Origin: CBDVBZ01 sp965372355
Lineage (GTDB): Bacteria > Krumholzibacteriota > Krumholzibacteriia > WVZY01
Direction of reading: 5' to 3'
DNA length: 19,094 nt
NCBI GenBank assembly: GCA_965372355.1
Contig: CBDVBZ010000067.1
Span: 1 to 19,094, forward strand
Shown here: positions 7,659 through 15,537 of the stretch, in pieces
Position numbering within the stretch: position 1 is the stretch's first letter
Layout of the letters: each line of letters opens with the position of its first letter
Position numbers and translations under genes: made by a program
Notes under the pieces: generated by a model
Databases searched by the model: none
What the model was told of the DNA's origin: nothing
What the model saw: the letters and a program-made list of their open reading frames with translations, nothing else

Positions 7659-8084
7659 ATGGGAAAGACCTATCAATCGATTGAAATCGAAACTACCGCG
7701 GAACGCGTATGGGATACCATTCGTGATTTCCATCACATGAATTGGGCTCAAAGTGTCATAACGGATCTTCAGATCGTCGGGGAGGGTCCGGGTGATCAGA
7801 ACGGGGCAGTCCGCGTGCTGAACGGAGCATTTCGCGAGACGCTTCTAGAACTCAGCGACGAGAATCGGACTTTTGCGTACAGCATTGACGACGGGCCATC
7901 GCCCCTGTCAAAGAGCGAAGTAAAAAACTACGTAGGCCGAGTTAAGGTCTCTCCGGCAGGACAGAAGGGCAAAACACTCGTTGAATGGTCATCTACTTGG
8001 GAAGACAACGACGAGGCGGTTCACGAGTTTTGCCACGGCATGTATGTGGGCCTTTTAGACGAATTGAAGAAGAGTCTGGAATAG
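7659..8084 (+). CDS. SRPBCC (START/Bet v1-like) family protein
   Basis: 141 residues with the usual length and pattern of polyketide-cyclase/dehydrase-type SRPBCC proteins: an opening beta strand with SIEIETTAERVWDTIRDF (about 7-24), then alternating strands, GKTLVEWSSTW at about 104-114, and a long C-terminal helix from about 118 that closes the hydrophobic cavity. Such proteins bind or act on small hydrophobic ligands; the ligand cannot be told from sequence. No signal peptide, so cytoplasmic. The ATG at 7659 has AGGGAG about seven bases upstream. Single-gene unit, convergent with the carboxypeptidase gene only 23 bases downstream. Confidence 0.88.
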   Translation: MGKTYQSIEIETTAERVWDTIRDFHHMNWAQSVITDLQIVGEGPGDQNGAVRVLNGAFRETLLELSDENRTFAYSIDDGPSPLSKSEVKNYVGRVKVSPAGQKGKTLVEWSSTWEDNDEAVHEFCHGMYVGLLDELKKSLE

Positions 8085-8107
8085 AAACACTCCCCCACCG
8101 ATGGTTT

Positions 8108-9031
8108 TCAAGGCGTTTTCTTTGATCCGGACGGTGCGGACGTGGGCGCGGTGGAAGGCGGCGGGGTTGGCGGGGGTACATTCGTCACAAGTTCCAATAA
8201 TCCCTCGGTAAGAATCTTTTTTGCTCTGGCGTCTCTCACTTTCGGGTTCTCCGCCCCGATCACCACCGCAATGGCTCTTTTGTCCTTCCTGGTCGCAGTC
8301 GCCGCGATGGAAAAGCCCGCGGCATAGAAAAACCCCGTCTTTAGCCCGTCACAACCGTCCACGCTCTTCAGCAATGGATTGTGGTTGTCCATAATGAATG
8401 GCTCTTCGGCATCCGTCCTGAAGAGGCGTCTTCTGGTGGACGTGTATTTCAGCACGATGGGTTTTTGCAGGAGCACCCGGCAGAGTTCCGCGATATCGCA
8501 CGCCGTGGAAACATCCGGCAGCTGCCCTCTACCCGGGGGCAGGCCGTGCACCGAGTGAAATACGGTATTTGTCATTCCGATATCCTGTGCGCGCTTGTTC
8601 ATCAATTCAACAAACGCTTCCTTGCTGCCGGCGTAGTGGATGGCCAGCGCCGCCGCCGCGTCATTCGCCGATCTGACGATGAGCGCGTAGAGCAGTTCGT
8701 CGACAGGGAACACTTCTTTTTCCTTTAGATAGACCTGCGATCCACCAATTCTGGAGGCCGCCGCCGTCACCGTGACCGGATCGTCCAAGGTCAGGTGATT
8801 AGACTCAACTGCCTCGAGGATGACGAGCAGCACCATCAACTTGACCACGCTGGCCGGGTATCCCCGGGTATCCGCGTTGTCCTCAAAAAGGACTTCTCCC
8901 GTGGCTGCGTCGATGACAATGGCACCCAAATACGGGTTGTCGGACTTGATTTCCAGGGCCACTGCCGTCGAAACGGCACAGATCAGCAACACGAGGATAA
9001 GCGTTGAGCTAAAGCAATAACTTGTTTTCAT
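8108..9031 (-). CDS. D-alanyl-D-alanine carboxypeptidase (serine peptidase S11, PBP5-type), short form
   Basis: Exported penicillin-binding-type enzyme that removes the terminal D-Ala from peptidoglycan stem peptides. Numbered from the ATG at 9031 (307 residues; a GTG at 9037 is the alternative): signal peptide about 1-26, S61-V-V-K64 with the nucleophilic serine, S121-A-N123, and K231-T-G, the three signatures of the family. The catalytic domain fills nearly the whole protein. The C-terminal PBP5 beta domain and amphipathic membrane anchor found in classic DacA/DacC are absent; instead there is a Pro/Thr/Ser-rich tail (about 285-307) ending in a basic patch. No strong ribosome site is visible before either start. 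Convergent with the SRPBCC gene. Confidence 0.92.
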   Translation of the reverse strand: MKTSYCFSSTLILVLLICAVSTAVALEIKSDNPYLGAIVIDAATGEVLFEDNADTRGYPASVVKLMVLLVILEAVESNHLTLDDPVTVTAAASRIGGSQVYLKEKEVFPVDELLYALIVRSANDAAAALAIHYAGSKEAFVELMNKRAQDIGMTNTVFHSVHGLPPGRGQLPDVSTACDIAELCRVLLQKPIVLKYTSTRRRLFRTDAEEPFIMDNHNPLLKSVDGCDGLKTGFFYAAGFSIAATATRKDKRAIAVVIGAENPKVRDARAKKILTEGLLELVTNVPPPTPPPSTAPTSAPSGSKKTP

Positions 9032-9037
9032 AAACAC

Positions 9038-9260
9038 AGTGGTTTCGGTTCTGAGAATCTAAAGCCTTCCGGGGTCGCTACGAATCCAGAATGCTCCAAC
9101 AAAGAACAGCTTGATACCCGGCAGGATACCGATGACCGATCTCTTTGACAAGAGTAACTATGCCTGAATCAGATGCGTGAGGAAGACTCGCCTGGCCATG
9201 CCGCGGAACGCATAATACTCGACCAGCTGCCATATCGCAGTGACGGAATACGGGCGAACA
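9038..9260. other. Short intergenic region without a recognised gene
   Basis: The sequence between the carboxypeptidase start and the pckG terminator. A 72-codon minus-strand frame (9078-9296) runs through the terminator hairpin and has no homology signal, so I treat it as chance. No clear promoter for the carboxypeptidase gene was found. Confidence 0.45.
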
Positions 9261-9291
9261 AAAAGGGCCGGACTCGACGTCCGGCCCTTTT
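9261..9291 (-). terminator. Rho-independent terminator of pckG (symmetric)
   Basis: A perfect 13-bp stem, AAAAGGGCCGGAC (9261-9273) pairing with GTCCGGCCCTTTT (9279-9291) around a 5-base loop, 20 bases after the pckG stop. On the minus strand it is followed by a T-rich run (TTTTTGTT). The A/T flanks would let it work in both directions. Confidence 0.92.
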
Positions 9292-9311
9292 CGCACGATT
9301 TCCGTCGGGAT

Positions 9312-11282
9312 CTAGCCGGCGGCTTCGATGAGTTGCGCGGGAGAGACGACCGAGCCGTACTTCTCCTTGAGGCCCAGAAGGCCTTTCTTCTGCTCTTCGT
9401 ACACCTCGAAGATCTTCTTGGGAATGTGCTTGTCCTTGCCGTATGCCTCCGTCTGGAGGTCGATTCGGCCGACGATATTGTCGATGTACAGCGAGAACTG
9501 CATGTTGTACAGCTCCTGCGGATATTCCTTATCGATCTTCGATTTGAACAACCCTTTCAGGTCTTCGTACTTCGGAATCCGGCCAATCGGTGTTTCGATC
9601 GCCTCGACTTCCTTGTGAGCGAGCAGCTCGAGCCATCCTAGCCACACCTTGACGTCTCGCTTTTCTCCAAGCAGCTTTGTGCCTTCCGTACCGCCCCTGG
9701 CGTCGTGCGTCAGGAAGTAGTTCAGACCGGCCATCACCGGGCGCTTGTCGTCGGCGATGTCTTTGTTGTTGAAGAAGTCAAACTGCACCTGCATGTAATC
9801 ACCCAGCGCGCCGGGGATAAACGGTGCGTTCGCCCACGGGGCGCGTTTCACGCCGGTGGCGCCGACTTCCGTCGCTGTCGCGGCGGATACAATCGAGGCG
9901 CCGATGGACACGCCGTGATCCGGGTTTTTTGCAACCCACACAGGGGGCATCGTGTTGCTGTCGCGGCCACTGTAGGTGACGACACGCGTTTCCACGCCAT
10001 CAGGATTCTGGGCTTCTTCCGAATAGTTTTGCAGCGCGCTCGACCGGAGCGTGCAGCGGGAGTTCGGGTGAGACAGCGGAATGGCTTTGCCTTTGTCGTC
10101 TGTCTTGCCCTCTTTCCAGTCACCCTGGAAGTTGAACCCTTCCTTCGGGTGCTCTTCGCCGTTTCCAAACCAGTGCGGTTTGAGGTCCTTGTCGATCAGT
10201 ACGTTGGACCAGATGACCTCGGTGCCCGGGTTACGGAGCAGTTTGATCAGGAGGGGATCGCCTTCTGCGTTGACGTCCTGGACGATGCCAAAAACGCCGT
10301 TTTCGGGGTTGATCGACCTGACCGTCCCGGCTTTATCGATCCACATCTGCGCGAGGTCGTCACCGATAAAGTCGGTTCCCACCATTGCCGTCGTGGTTTT
10401 GCCGCAGCCGCTCGGAGCGGCGCCGGCGAAGTAGGTCACCCGTTCTCCCGGACCGCGCAGGCCGGTGATGAACATGTGTTCGGATAGTTCCTTACCCTTG
10501 CCGAGGTAGGTGGCCTTGTCGACTGCGAAGCGGTGGTTTCCTTTCTTCATCAGCAGCGTGTTACCCGCATAGGTGCAGAACATGCTAAAAGTGGTCCACC
10601 AGCTGCGGTCCATATAGACACGCGCGTTGGGCAGATCTTCGGGACGGTTCTGCCCCTCGCTGTGGACGTTTGTGAAGAAGTGCCCGGCCTGGTCGACTGC
10701 TTTGTCAAATCTGTCGAAGATATTCCGGTAGAGCAGTTCGGCGCTGTGGCTTACGTAAGCCGAACTGGTGATCTCCAGAGCCGGGTTGGCGGCGGGGGCG
10801 CCGACGGGTCCGCGCATGTAGAATCCCACAACCATCGTCATGCCCTTCATGATACCGGACATATTGGAACGGATATCCTCTAAGGCCTCGTCGCGCAGTT
10901 TCTTCTTGGCCAGCGAGCTGATTTCCTCGCCCTCATTAGCGATATAGAACGTGCGGTCGACGATCCGGCCCTGCTCGTCCTTGAGATCGTAGTGGATCGT
11001 GTGATCCGGCATTGCCAGTTTCTTCTCTTCACCCTTCTTTAGGGCGTACTCGCGAACCCATTGCTGGTCTGTTTCCGAACCGTCGTTAACGAAAACTGCA
11101 TCCGGTTTACACATGGCGATCGCGTTACCGATCTTCATACGAACTTCAGGGTTCTGAATCTTCTGGATCTTGGCGTAGTTCACATCGTCCATTTTTTCCT
11201 TGAACAAGGCGTCCGCCGCTTCGGCCGACTTTACTCCGCCGATTTCTGACAAGATATCGACACCCTTTTTGAGCTCTAACAT
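9312..11282 (-). CDS. pckG: Phosphoenolpyruvate carboxykinase (GTP)
   Basis: 656 residues, normal or slightly long for the GTP-dependent family. Converts oxaloacetate plus GTP to phosphoenolpyruvate, GDP and CO2, the first committed step of gluconeogenesis, in the cytoplasm. The nucleotide P-loop is GAAPSGCGKTTTAM at 287-300, with the reactive Cys of GTP-type enzymes at 293. The kinase-2 aspartates are in IGDDLAQM at 306-313. SHPNSRC (404-410) and PFIPGALGDY (487-496) fit substrate- and nucleotide-binding regions. The family consensus PSACGKTN is changed to PSGCGKTT, so this is a divergent branch, but still GTP-type rather than ATP-type in length and layout. ATG at 11282 has AGGA eight bases upstream. 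Own promoter at 11377-11405 and a strong terminator at 9261-9291: a monocistronic unit. Confidence 0.95.
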   Translation of the reverse strand: MLELKKGVDILSEIGGVKSAEAADALFKEKMDDVNYAKIQKIQNPEVRMKIGNAIAMCKPDAVFVNDGSETDQQWVREYALKKGEEKKLAMPDHTIHYDLKDEQGRIVDRTFYIANEGEEISSLAKKKLRDEALEDIRSNMSGIMKGMTMVVGFYMRGPVGAPAANPALEITSSAYVSHSAELLYRNIFDRFDKAVDQAGHFFTNVHSEGQNRPEDLPNARVYMDRSWWTTFSMFCTYAGNTLLMKKGNHRFAVDKATYLGKGKELSEHMFITGLRGPGERVTYFAGAAPSGCGKTTTAMVGTDFIGDDLAQMWIDKAGTVRSINPENGVFGIVQDVNAEGDPLLIKLLRNPGTEVIWSNVLIDKDLKPHWFGNGEEHPKEGFNFQGDWKEGKTDDKGKAIPLSHPNSRCTLRSSALQNYSEEAQNPDGVETRVVTYSGRDSNTMPPVWVAKNPDHGVSIGASIVSAATATEVGATGVKRAPWANAPFIPGALGDYMQVQFDFFNNKDIADDKRPVMAGLNYFLTHDARGGTEGTKLLGEKRDVKVWLGWLELLAHKEVEAIETPIGRIPKYEDLKGLFKSKIDKEYPQELYNMQFSLYIDNIVGRIDLQTEAYGKDKHIPKKIFEVYEEQKKGLLGLKEKYGSVVSPAQLIEAAG

Positions 11283-11718
11283 GACTGATGTCCTTTGAGG
11301 TTAATTATGCCTATGAAACAACTGCGCAGATCTATCCACGCTCTCGCGGACAGGTTTGCGCCGAATATGACATTCCACTATACCGCCTGCGAACAGCAAC
11401 CTCAAGTCAAAATCAAGGATTAGGAGTTTCGGAAGGCCTCAACAGGCGTCCCGGCGGGCTTGGCCGCGGCCGTCTTTGACCTTGATCAAGTTTGAGAAGC
11501 TCATCGTGGATCCGCGGTGCTCCCCAGGGTCAGTTTATCCCGAACTATCCTGCAAGCGGAGGCGGTCCGCCGCTCCGCCGGGCCCGGCTCCAGCACGCAC
11601 CAAAGCCGTTGAGGTGCTGACGGATAACGGTCTCGGGGCCGCGATGACCGTCACCCGAATAACACTGCGTGCTGCAGGGCATCGCGTTACAGAAGCTGGC
11701 TCCCCGGATGGCAGTTCT
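11283..11718. other. Intergenic region upstream of pckG
   Basis: 436 bases between pckG and the homocysteine methyltransferase gene. It holds the pckG promoter (separate entry) and a leader of roughly 90 bases. Short plus-strand frames here have no recognisable product. No terminator hairpin with a T-run was seen for the methyltransferase gene. Confidence 0.5.
11377..11405 (-). promoter_or_regulatory. Sigma-70-type promoter for pckG
   Basis: On the minus strand TTGAGG (11405-11400), a 17-base spacer, then TATAGT (11382-11377): 4/6 and 5/6 matches to consensus with ideal spacing. Transcription would start near 11370, giving a leader of about 88 bases before the pckG ATG. Confidence 0.6.
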
Positions 11719-12639
11719 TCAGCCACCAGTTGGCCGCCAATTCTTGATTATATACTTGAGGTGATCGACTCCCGTCCCACAACACCCTCCCAGGATCTTG
11801 ACTCCGTATTTTCGATTCAGCGTCAACATCTCGTCTGCCCACTTGCACATATCGCCCACTTGGACTTGGATATGGCCATCGAGATCAACATGGTCCAATG
11901 CCGAGGCATTGGCCTGATAGCCTATTAACCTGCTAAAAAGCTGGCGCGGTTGTTTTGCAGCGTTCAGAAAACTTGGATGTGCACAATTAACCATAAAGCC
12001 GATTGGCTGTTCCCAACCCACTTCATCAAGAACGCTTACGGCCTCCAGGAGCGGGGTTCCATCAAGCACGCAACCCTCGCGATTGATCACGAAGCTGATT
12101 ATATACGGCACTCCCGTCGCCGCCATGGCTTTCGCTATCCCGATTGCCTCGTGAACGTTCGGCAACGTCTCTGCAATTAGAAAATCTGCCCCAGCGCCTG
12201 CCAGCTGATCAATTTGCCAGGAATGAAATTCTTCTGACTCTTCAGTAGATAAGCCCTCCTCCGGCCTGTAACAATCATTCTTACAGCCAATCAATCCCCC
12301 AATCTTGATGTCTGACTTGATTGGCCCCTGCTTACGCCGTAGTGTGCTCATAAACTGTACGGCTTCAGAATTTAGTTCGTGACTGACATCGCACTCATAA
12401 ACTCGTTCCTGATTCGCACGCCAGGTTGGTGTGCATATGAGAAGCGGCAAGCGGGCGTCCTGAGAGATGTCGATGTAACCTTGGTAGACATTCTCAAGTT
12501 CATGCCGTCCGAACTCATCGTGTAGTAGTGTTGCATTGGCAAGTCGGGGATGAAGCTCGACTCTATTGTCTCTCCGCAACTTTTCCACAACAGCTGCTTC
12601 CATCAGTATCAAATCGTGCTTGTAAAGAAGCTGTTTCAT
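11719..12639 (-). CDS. Homocysteine S-methyltransferase family protein
   Basis: 306 residues from the ATG at 12639 (a GTG at 12645 adds two). The family transfers a methyl group from S-methylmethionine, SAM or a related donor to homocysteine, making methionine, using a zinc held by three cysteines. All three are present: C219 in VNCAHP and the pair C286-C287 in GGCCGT near the C-terminus, on a TIM-barrel-length protein. The N-terminus reads LILMEAAVVEKLRR and not the common DGGMGT pattern, and TPTWRANQERV follows at about 70, marking a distinct subfamily. The donor and exact acceptor are therefore uncertain. GC is about 48% in the samples I counted, lower than the neighbours. The start has only a weak ribosome site. 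Divergent from the GPP34 gene. Confidence 0.88.
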   Translation of the reverse strand: MKQLLYKHDLILMEAAVVEKLRRDNRVELHPRLANATLLHDEFGRHELENVYQGYIDISQDARLPLLICTPTWRANQERVYECDVSHELNSEAVQFMSTLRRKQGPIKSDIKIGGLIGCKNDCYRPEEGLSTEESEEFHSWQIDQLAGAGADFLIAETLPNVHEAIGIAKAMAATGVPYIISFVINREGCVLDGTPLLEAVSVLDEVGWEQPIGFMVNCAHPSFLNAAKQPRQLFSRLIGYQANASALDHVDLDGHIQVQVGDMCKWADEMLTLNRKYGVKILGGCCGTGVDHLKYIIKNWRPTGG

Positions 12640-12817
12640 ATCCACGACGTCATTCTGCGAGGTCTCCCCGGGGTTTCTTTGACTTCGGCCATGCGATCTA
12701 TCGTGCGGGTGAGTTATCTGCTATGACCGCAAATTACAGGGGAGCTTTTGCCTTGGCAAGCGCTATGTGGACGGCCCGGGCAATCAATGGAAAGTACCGC
12801 GGGAGGGCCAAATCGGG

Positions 12818-12823
12818 TATACT
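12818..12823 (+). promoter_or_regulatory. Possible -10 box for the GPP34 gene
   Basis: TATACT lies 45 bases upstream of the GPP34 start, in the 229-base divergent region. The hexamer 17 bases before it (TACCGC) is a poor -35, so this is only a candidate. Confidence 0.25.
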
Positions 12824-12868
12824 TGACCGAGTCGCAGGGGTGGTCTCCCGTGGAAAGGAATTCGTAGA

Positions 12869-13534
12869 ATGAATAAACAACTGTTTCTCCACGAAGAAAT
12901 TATGCTTCTCGCGCTTCGCAATCGGGAAGGGACCGTCGCGTCCTGGACGAATTTCCAGTACGCGATCGGTGGCGCCGTGCTGGCCGAGTTGTTGCTCGAG
13001 GGCCGCGTGGCGGTCGAAACGAGGAGGAAGAAGAAATATCTGCAGCTCACGGACTCGACGCCGTTCGGCAATACGGTTATCGACGAATGTCTCCAAAAAG
13101 TCACCAACGCAAAAAAACGCGCCCAATTGCAGACGTGGGTCTCCCGCTTCGCCCGTGTAAAAAAGCTCAAGCATAAGGTGGCGACACAGTTGTGCCGGCG
13201 GGGAATTCTGCGTTCCGATGAAGACAAGGTACTTCTGATCTTCTCGCGCAGTATCTACCCCGAGATCAACCCGGAACCCGAACGACGGATAATGGACCGG
13301 CTGCAAGAGACGATATTCACAGACACCGAAAATGTGGAGCCCCGCACCGCGGTGCTCTTGTCACTGGCGAAGAGCGCCGACGTGCTCAAAGTCAACTTTG
13401 ACAAGAAGCAACTCAAAGCCCGTAAGGACCGTATCGAGCGGATTATAGACGGCGAAGTAACGGGCACGGCGACAAAAGAAGCGATCGAGGCGATGAAGGC
13501 GCGCGTCATGTTGTCGATCATAACCTCGTCTTAG
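12869..13534 (+). CDS. GPP34 (GOLPH3/Vps74-like) family protein
   Basis: 221 residues, the normal length of the GPP34 domain. The opening LFLHEEIMLLALRNREGTV, then YAIGGAVLAELLLEGRVAVE (31-50) and the basic RRKKKYLQL (52-60) are the characteristic first helices and turn; the all-helical remainder fits too. In eukaryotes GOLPH3 and Vps74 bind phosphatidylinositol-4-phosphate on Golgi membranes and retain glycosyltransferases; bacterial members have no settled role, and this one may be a peripheral membrane protein. No signal peptide or membrane helix. ATG at 12869 has AAAGGAA upstream. It lies about 300 bases ahead of the three-gene membrane/radical SAM operon, but that operon has its own promoter. 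Confidence 0.88.
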   Translation: MNKQLFLHEEIMLLALRNREGTVASWTNFQYAIGGAVLAELLLEGRVAVETRRKKKYLQLTDSTPFGNTVIDECLQKVTNAKKRAQLQTWVSRFARVKKLKHKVATQLCRRGILRSDEDKVLLIFSRSIYPEINPEPERRIMDRLQETIFTDTENVEPRTAVLLSLAKSADVLKVNFDKKQLKARKDRIERIIDGEVTGTATKEAIEAMKARVMLSIITSS

Positions 13535-13617
13535 GCTGAGATGCGCCGCTACCTCCATCGCTACCAAGTATTCCATCCGCCCTGTCGCCGTTGCGGTTAC
13601 GGCGGAGCGAACTCAAC

Positions 13618-13651
13618 AAAAAAGCCCCAAGCACAGCATCCTGCTTGAGGC
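13618..13651 (-). terminator. Rho-independent terminator on the minus strand with no minus-strand gene before it
   Basis: Read on the minus strand: GCCTCAAGCA, 8-base loop, TGCTTGGGGC, then TTTTTT. The stem is 10 bp with one G-U pair. On the plus strand that pair becomes a C-A mismatch and no T-run follows, so the structure is oriented to end a minus-strand transcript. No minus-strand coding gene lies upstream within 2.6 kb. It might alternatively act as a plain 3' hairpin for the GPP34 mRNA. Confidence 0.6.
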
Positions 13652-13778
13652 CGGTCGGTCCTGTACCTTCTGTTTATTCGTCCGCCCCCCACGTACCGGA
13701 TTCAGTCGGGATCGGCCGCATCTTCCGCCACTACCTCCCACTCTGCTCCATTTCGGCCCATTTCCTCTAGATCGGCGC

Positions 13779-13806
13779 TTCACAAGCGTCTGGTAAATGA
13801 TATAAG
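13779..13806 (+). promoter_or_regulatory. Sigma-70-type promoter for the membrane/radical SAM operon
   Basis: TTCACA (13779-13784), 16-base spacer, TATAAG (13801-13806): each box matches consensus at 5 of 6 positions. Transcription would start near 13813, about 30 bases before the first gene's ATG. Confidence 0.62.
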
Positions 13807-13843
13807 ATTCGGGGGGCACGGGTCCCGTTGCCATGGTAACGCC

Positions 13844-14221
13844 ATGATGCTGAACCTTCACGTCGCGTGGATTGGATTCCTGATGGGCTGCGTCTCGGGC
13901 GCGGTCGCCGGGCTGTTCTTCCATGGCGAGAACTGGCTCGGTGGGTACGCGTCGTGGACGCGACGGATGATCCGGCTCGGACACCTCGCTTTCTGGGGCC
14001 TCGCGTTATTGAATCTCGCGTTCGCCTTGACCGCCCGGGCCTTGGGGCTCACGTCGGGCCTCGCCGTCGCATCCACGTTCTTGATTGTCGGCGCCATCAC
14101 GATGCCGCTCGTGTGTTACCTGAGTGCGTGGAAGTCGTACTTCCGACACGTGTTCTTCATTCCTGCCCTCTCGGTAACAGTTGCTGTCGTCCTCTTTCTG
14201 CTGAGGATATTCGTACAATGA
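13844..14221 (+). CDS. Small four-TM membrane protein, first gene of radical SAM operon
   Basis: 125 residues with four predicted membrane helices at about 6-27, 45-64, 73-93 and 103-124. Conserved-looking polar features between them include FFHGENWLGGY (25-35), a basic RRMIRLGHLAFWG (40-52) and MPLVCYLSAW (86-95). I believe I have seen similar conserved hypothetical proteins in planctomycete-type genomes, but I know no function. The start is an ATG-ATG pair at 13844; there is no obvious ribosome site, though a promoter lies close upstream. The stop overlaps the radical SAM start by four bases (ATGA), so the genes are translationally coupled and the proteins probably work together. Confidence 0.85.
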   Translation: MMLNLHVAWIGFLMGCVSGAVAGLFFHGENWLGGYASWTRRMIRLGHLAFWGLALLNLAFALTARALGLTSGLAVASTFLIVGAITMPLVCYLSAWKSYFRHVFFIPALSVTVAVVLFLLRIFVQ

Positions 14222-15537
14222 AGATCGCACTCATCGCAATGAGCGGTATTCGCGTCTATGATCGCGAGCTACTCAAGCTCGGACTCACACTCCCCGGCTT
14301 CGTCGAACGCAGCAAGACCATCGCGTCGTTGCCGAGCCTGGGCCTCCTCACACTCGCGGCACTAACGCCGCCAAGTCACGAGGTTCAGTACATCGAAATG
14401 CCCGACTTGCCGCCCGGGGGCACGACGCCGGGACATTTCGACCTCGTCGCCATCTCGAGCTACACCGCCCAGATAGACGAGGCGTATGAGCTGGCTCAAC
14501 GCTACAGGAGCCAGGGTGTTCCCGTGGTCATGGGTGGGCCCCATGTCACGGCTCTACCGGAAGAGGCATTGCGATTCTGCGACACGGTCGTGATCGGCGA
14601 GGGGGAGCCGTGCTGGTCCGAGGTGCTGGAAGACGCCGAAGCGTCCGCACTCAAGCAGCGCTACGGCTCGCGCAAGGGTGACTACGATCTGGCCGATGCC
14701 CCCGTCCCCGCGTTCGAGCTCCTCGACATCTCGGAGTACAACCGGCTCACGGTGCAGACGAGCAGGGGATGCCCGCACCTGTGCGAGTTCTGCGCCGGCT
14801 CCGTGCTGCTCACGAATAGGTACAAACAGAAGCCGGTCTCGAACGTTCTGAAAGAGATCGATCGCATCCTGTCGATCTGGGACCAGCCGTTCATCGAGTT
14901 CGCGGACGACAACAGCTTTGTGAACCACGCCTACTGGAAGGAGCTGCTCCCGCCGCTGAAAGAGAAACAACTTCGTTGGTTCGCGGAAACCGACCTGTCA
15001 GTGGCCGACGACGACGGTCTCCTCGACCTGATAAAGGCGGCCGGTTGCACGCAGGTGTTGATCGGACTGGAGAGCCCCACCCAAACCGGCCTGGGTGGCC
15101 TCGAGCTGAAGAGTGATTGGAAGCTTAGGAAACTGCCGCACTACAAGGATGCGATAGCGAATATCCAATCCCATGGCATCACCGTGAACGGCTGCTTCAT
15201 CATCGGATTGGACGGACACACGACCGACGTGTTCGACGAGATCTTCGAGTTCGTGAAGGATGTCGAGCTCTACGAAGTCCAAGTCACTGTTATGACGGCC
15301 TTTCCGGGCACTCCCCTGTACGAGCGACTGACTCAGGAGGGCCGGCTGATCGAGCCCGAGAACTGGAAGAAGTGCACCCTGTTCGATGTGAACTACCAGC
15401 CTGCGAACATGTCCCCACAGGACCTACGGGATCGGTTCAGAAAACTGGCCGTGGAACTATACAGCGATGATTTCACGAACTGGAGAAGGCGCACGTTCAA
15501 AGAAAGCCTCCGCAGGAGGCGGGAGGGAATATCATAA
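14218..15537 (+). CDS. B12-binding-domain radical SAM protein
   Basis: 439 residues. The N-terminal ~140 residues have the cobalamin-binding Rossmann-like layout of class B radical SAM enzymes: SLGLLTLAAL near 40-49, LVAISSYTAQ at 76-85, VVMGGPHVTALPEEAL at 103-118 and VIGEGE at 125-130. The radical SAM cluster motif is C185-x3-C189-x2-C192 in TSRGCPHLCEFC, binding a 4Fe-4S cluster that cleaves SAM. GLESP at 283-287 and IIGLDGHT at 328-335 fit the later strands of the barrel. Family members methylate or rearrange unactivated carbons (for example in hopanoids, bacteriochlorophylls, antibiotics and GDGT lipids); the substrate here is unknown. GAGGA lies ten bases upstream of the ATG, which overlaps the previous stop. 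The last base of the stop codon is the first base of the next gene's ATG. A longer open frame starting at 13867 is antisense-free but out of frame with the upstream gene and not needed. Confidence 0.93.
   Translation: MKIALIAMSGIRVYDRELLKLGLTLPGFVERSKTIASLPSLGLLTLAALTPPSHEVQYIEMPDLPPGGTTPGHFDLVAISSYTAQIDEAYELAQRYRSQGVPVVMGGPHVTALPEEALRFCDTVVIGEGEPCWSEVLEDAEASALKQRYGSRKGDYDLADAPVPAFELLDISEYNRLTVQTSRGCPHLCEFCAGSVLLTNRYKQKPVSNVLKEIDRILSIWDQPFIEFADDNSFVNHAYWKELLPPLKEKQLRWFAETDLSVADDDGLLDLIKAAGCTQVLIGLESPTQTGLGGLELKSDWKLRKLPHYKDAIANIQSHGITVNGCFIIGLDGHTTDVFDEIFEFVKDVELYEVQVTVMTAFPGTPLYERLTQEGRLIEPENWKKCTLFDVNYQPANMSPQDLRDRFRKLAVELYSDDFTNWRRRTFKESLRRRREGIS

Larger units (their letters stand above)
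13535..13843. other. Intergenic region with hairpins and operon promoter
   Basis: 309 bases. It contains a small hairpin at 13586-13604 (CGCCGT...ACGGCG), a stronger hairpin with a T-run on the minus strand (13618-13651), a C/T-rich stretch at about 13680-13770, and the promoter at 13779-13806. No gene is seen on either strand; a 123-codon minus frame that spans part of it is antisense to the downstream gene. Confidence 0.5.

Noticed and set aside
9705..10487. 260-codon plus-strand open frame
   Set aside because: Antisense to the PEP carboxykinase coding sequence.
12734..13306. 190-codon minus-strand open frame
   Set aside because: Antisense to the GPP34 gene, whose family pattern is clear.
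13586..13604. Hairpin CGCCGT...ACGGCG after the GPP34 gene as a terminator
   Set aside because: The stem is only six pairs and no T-run follows on the plus strand.
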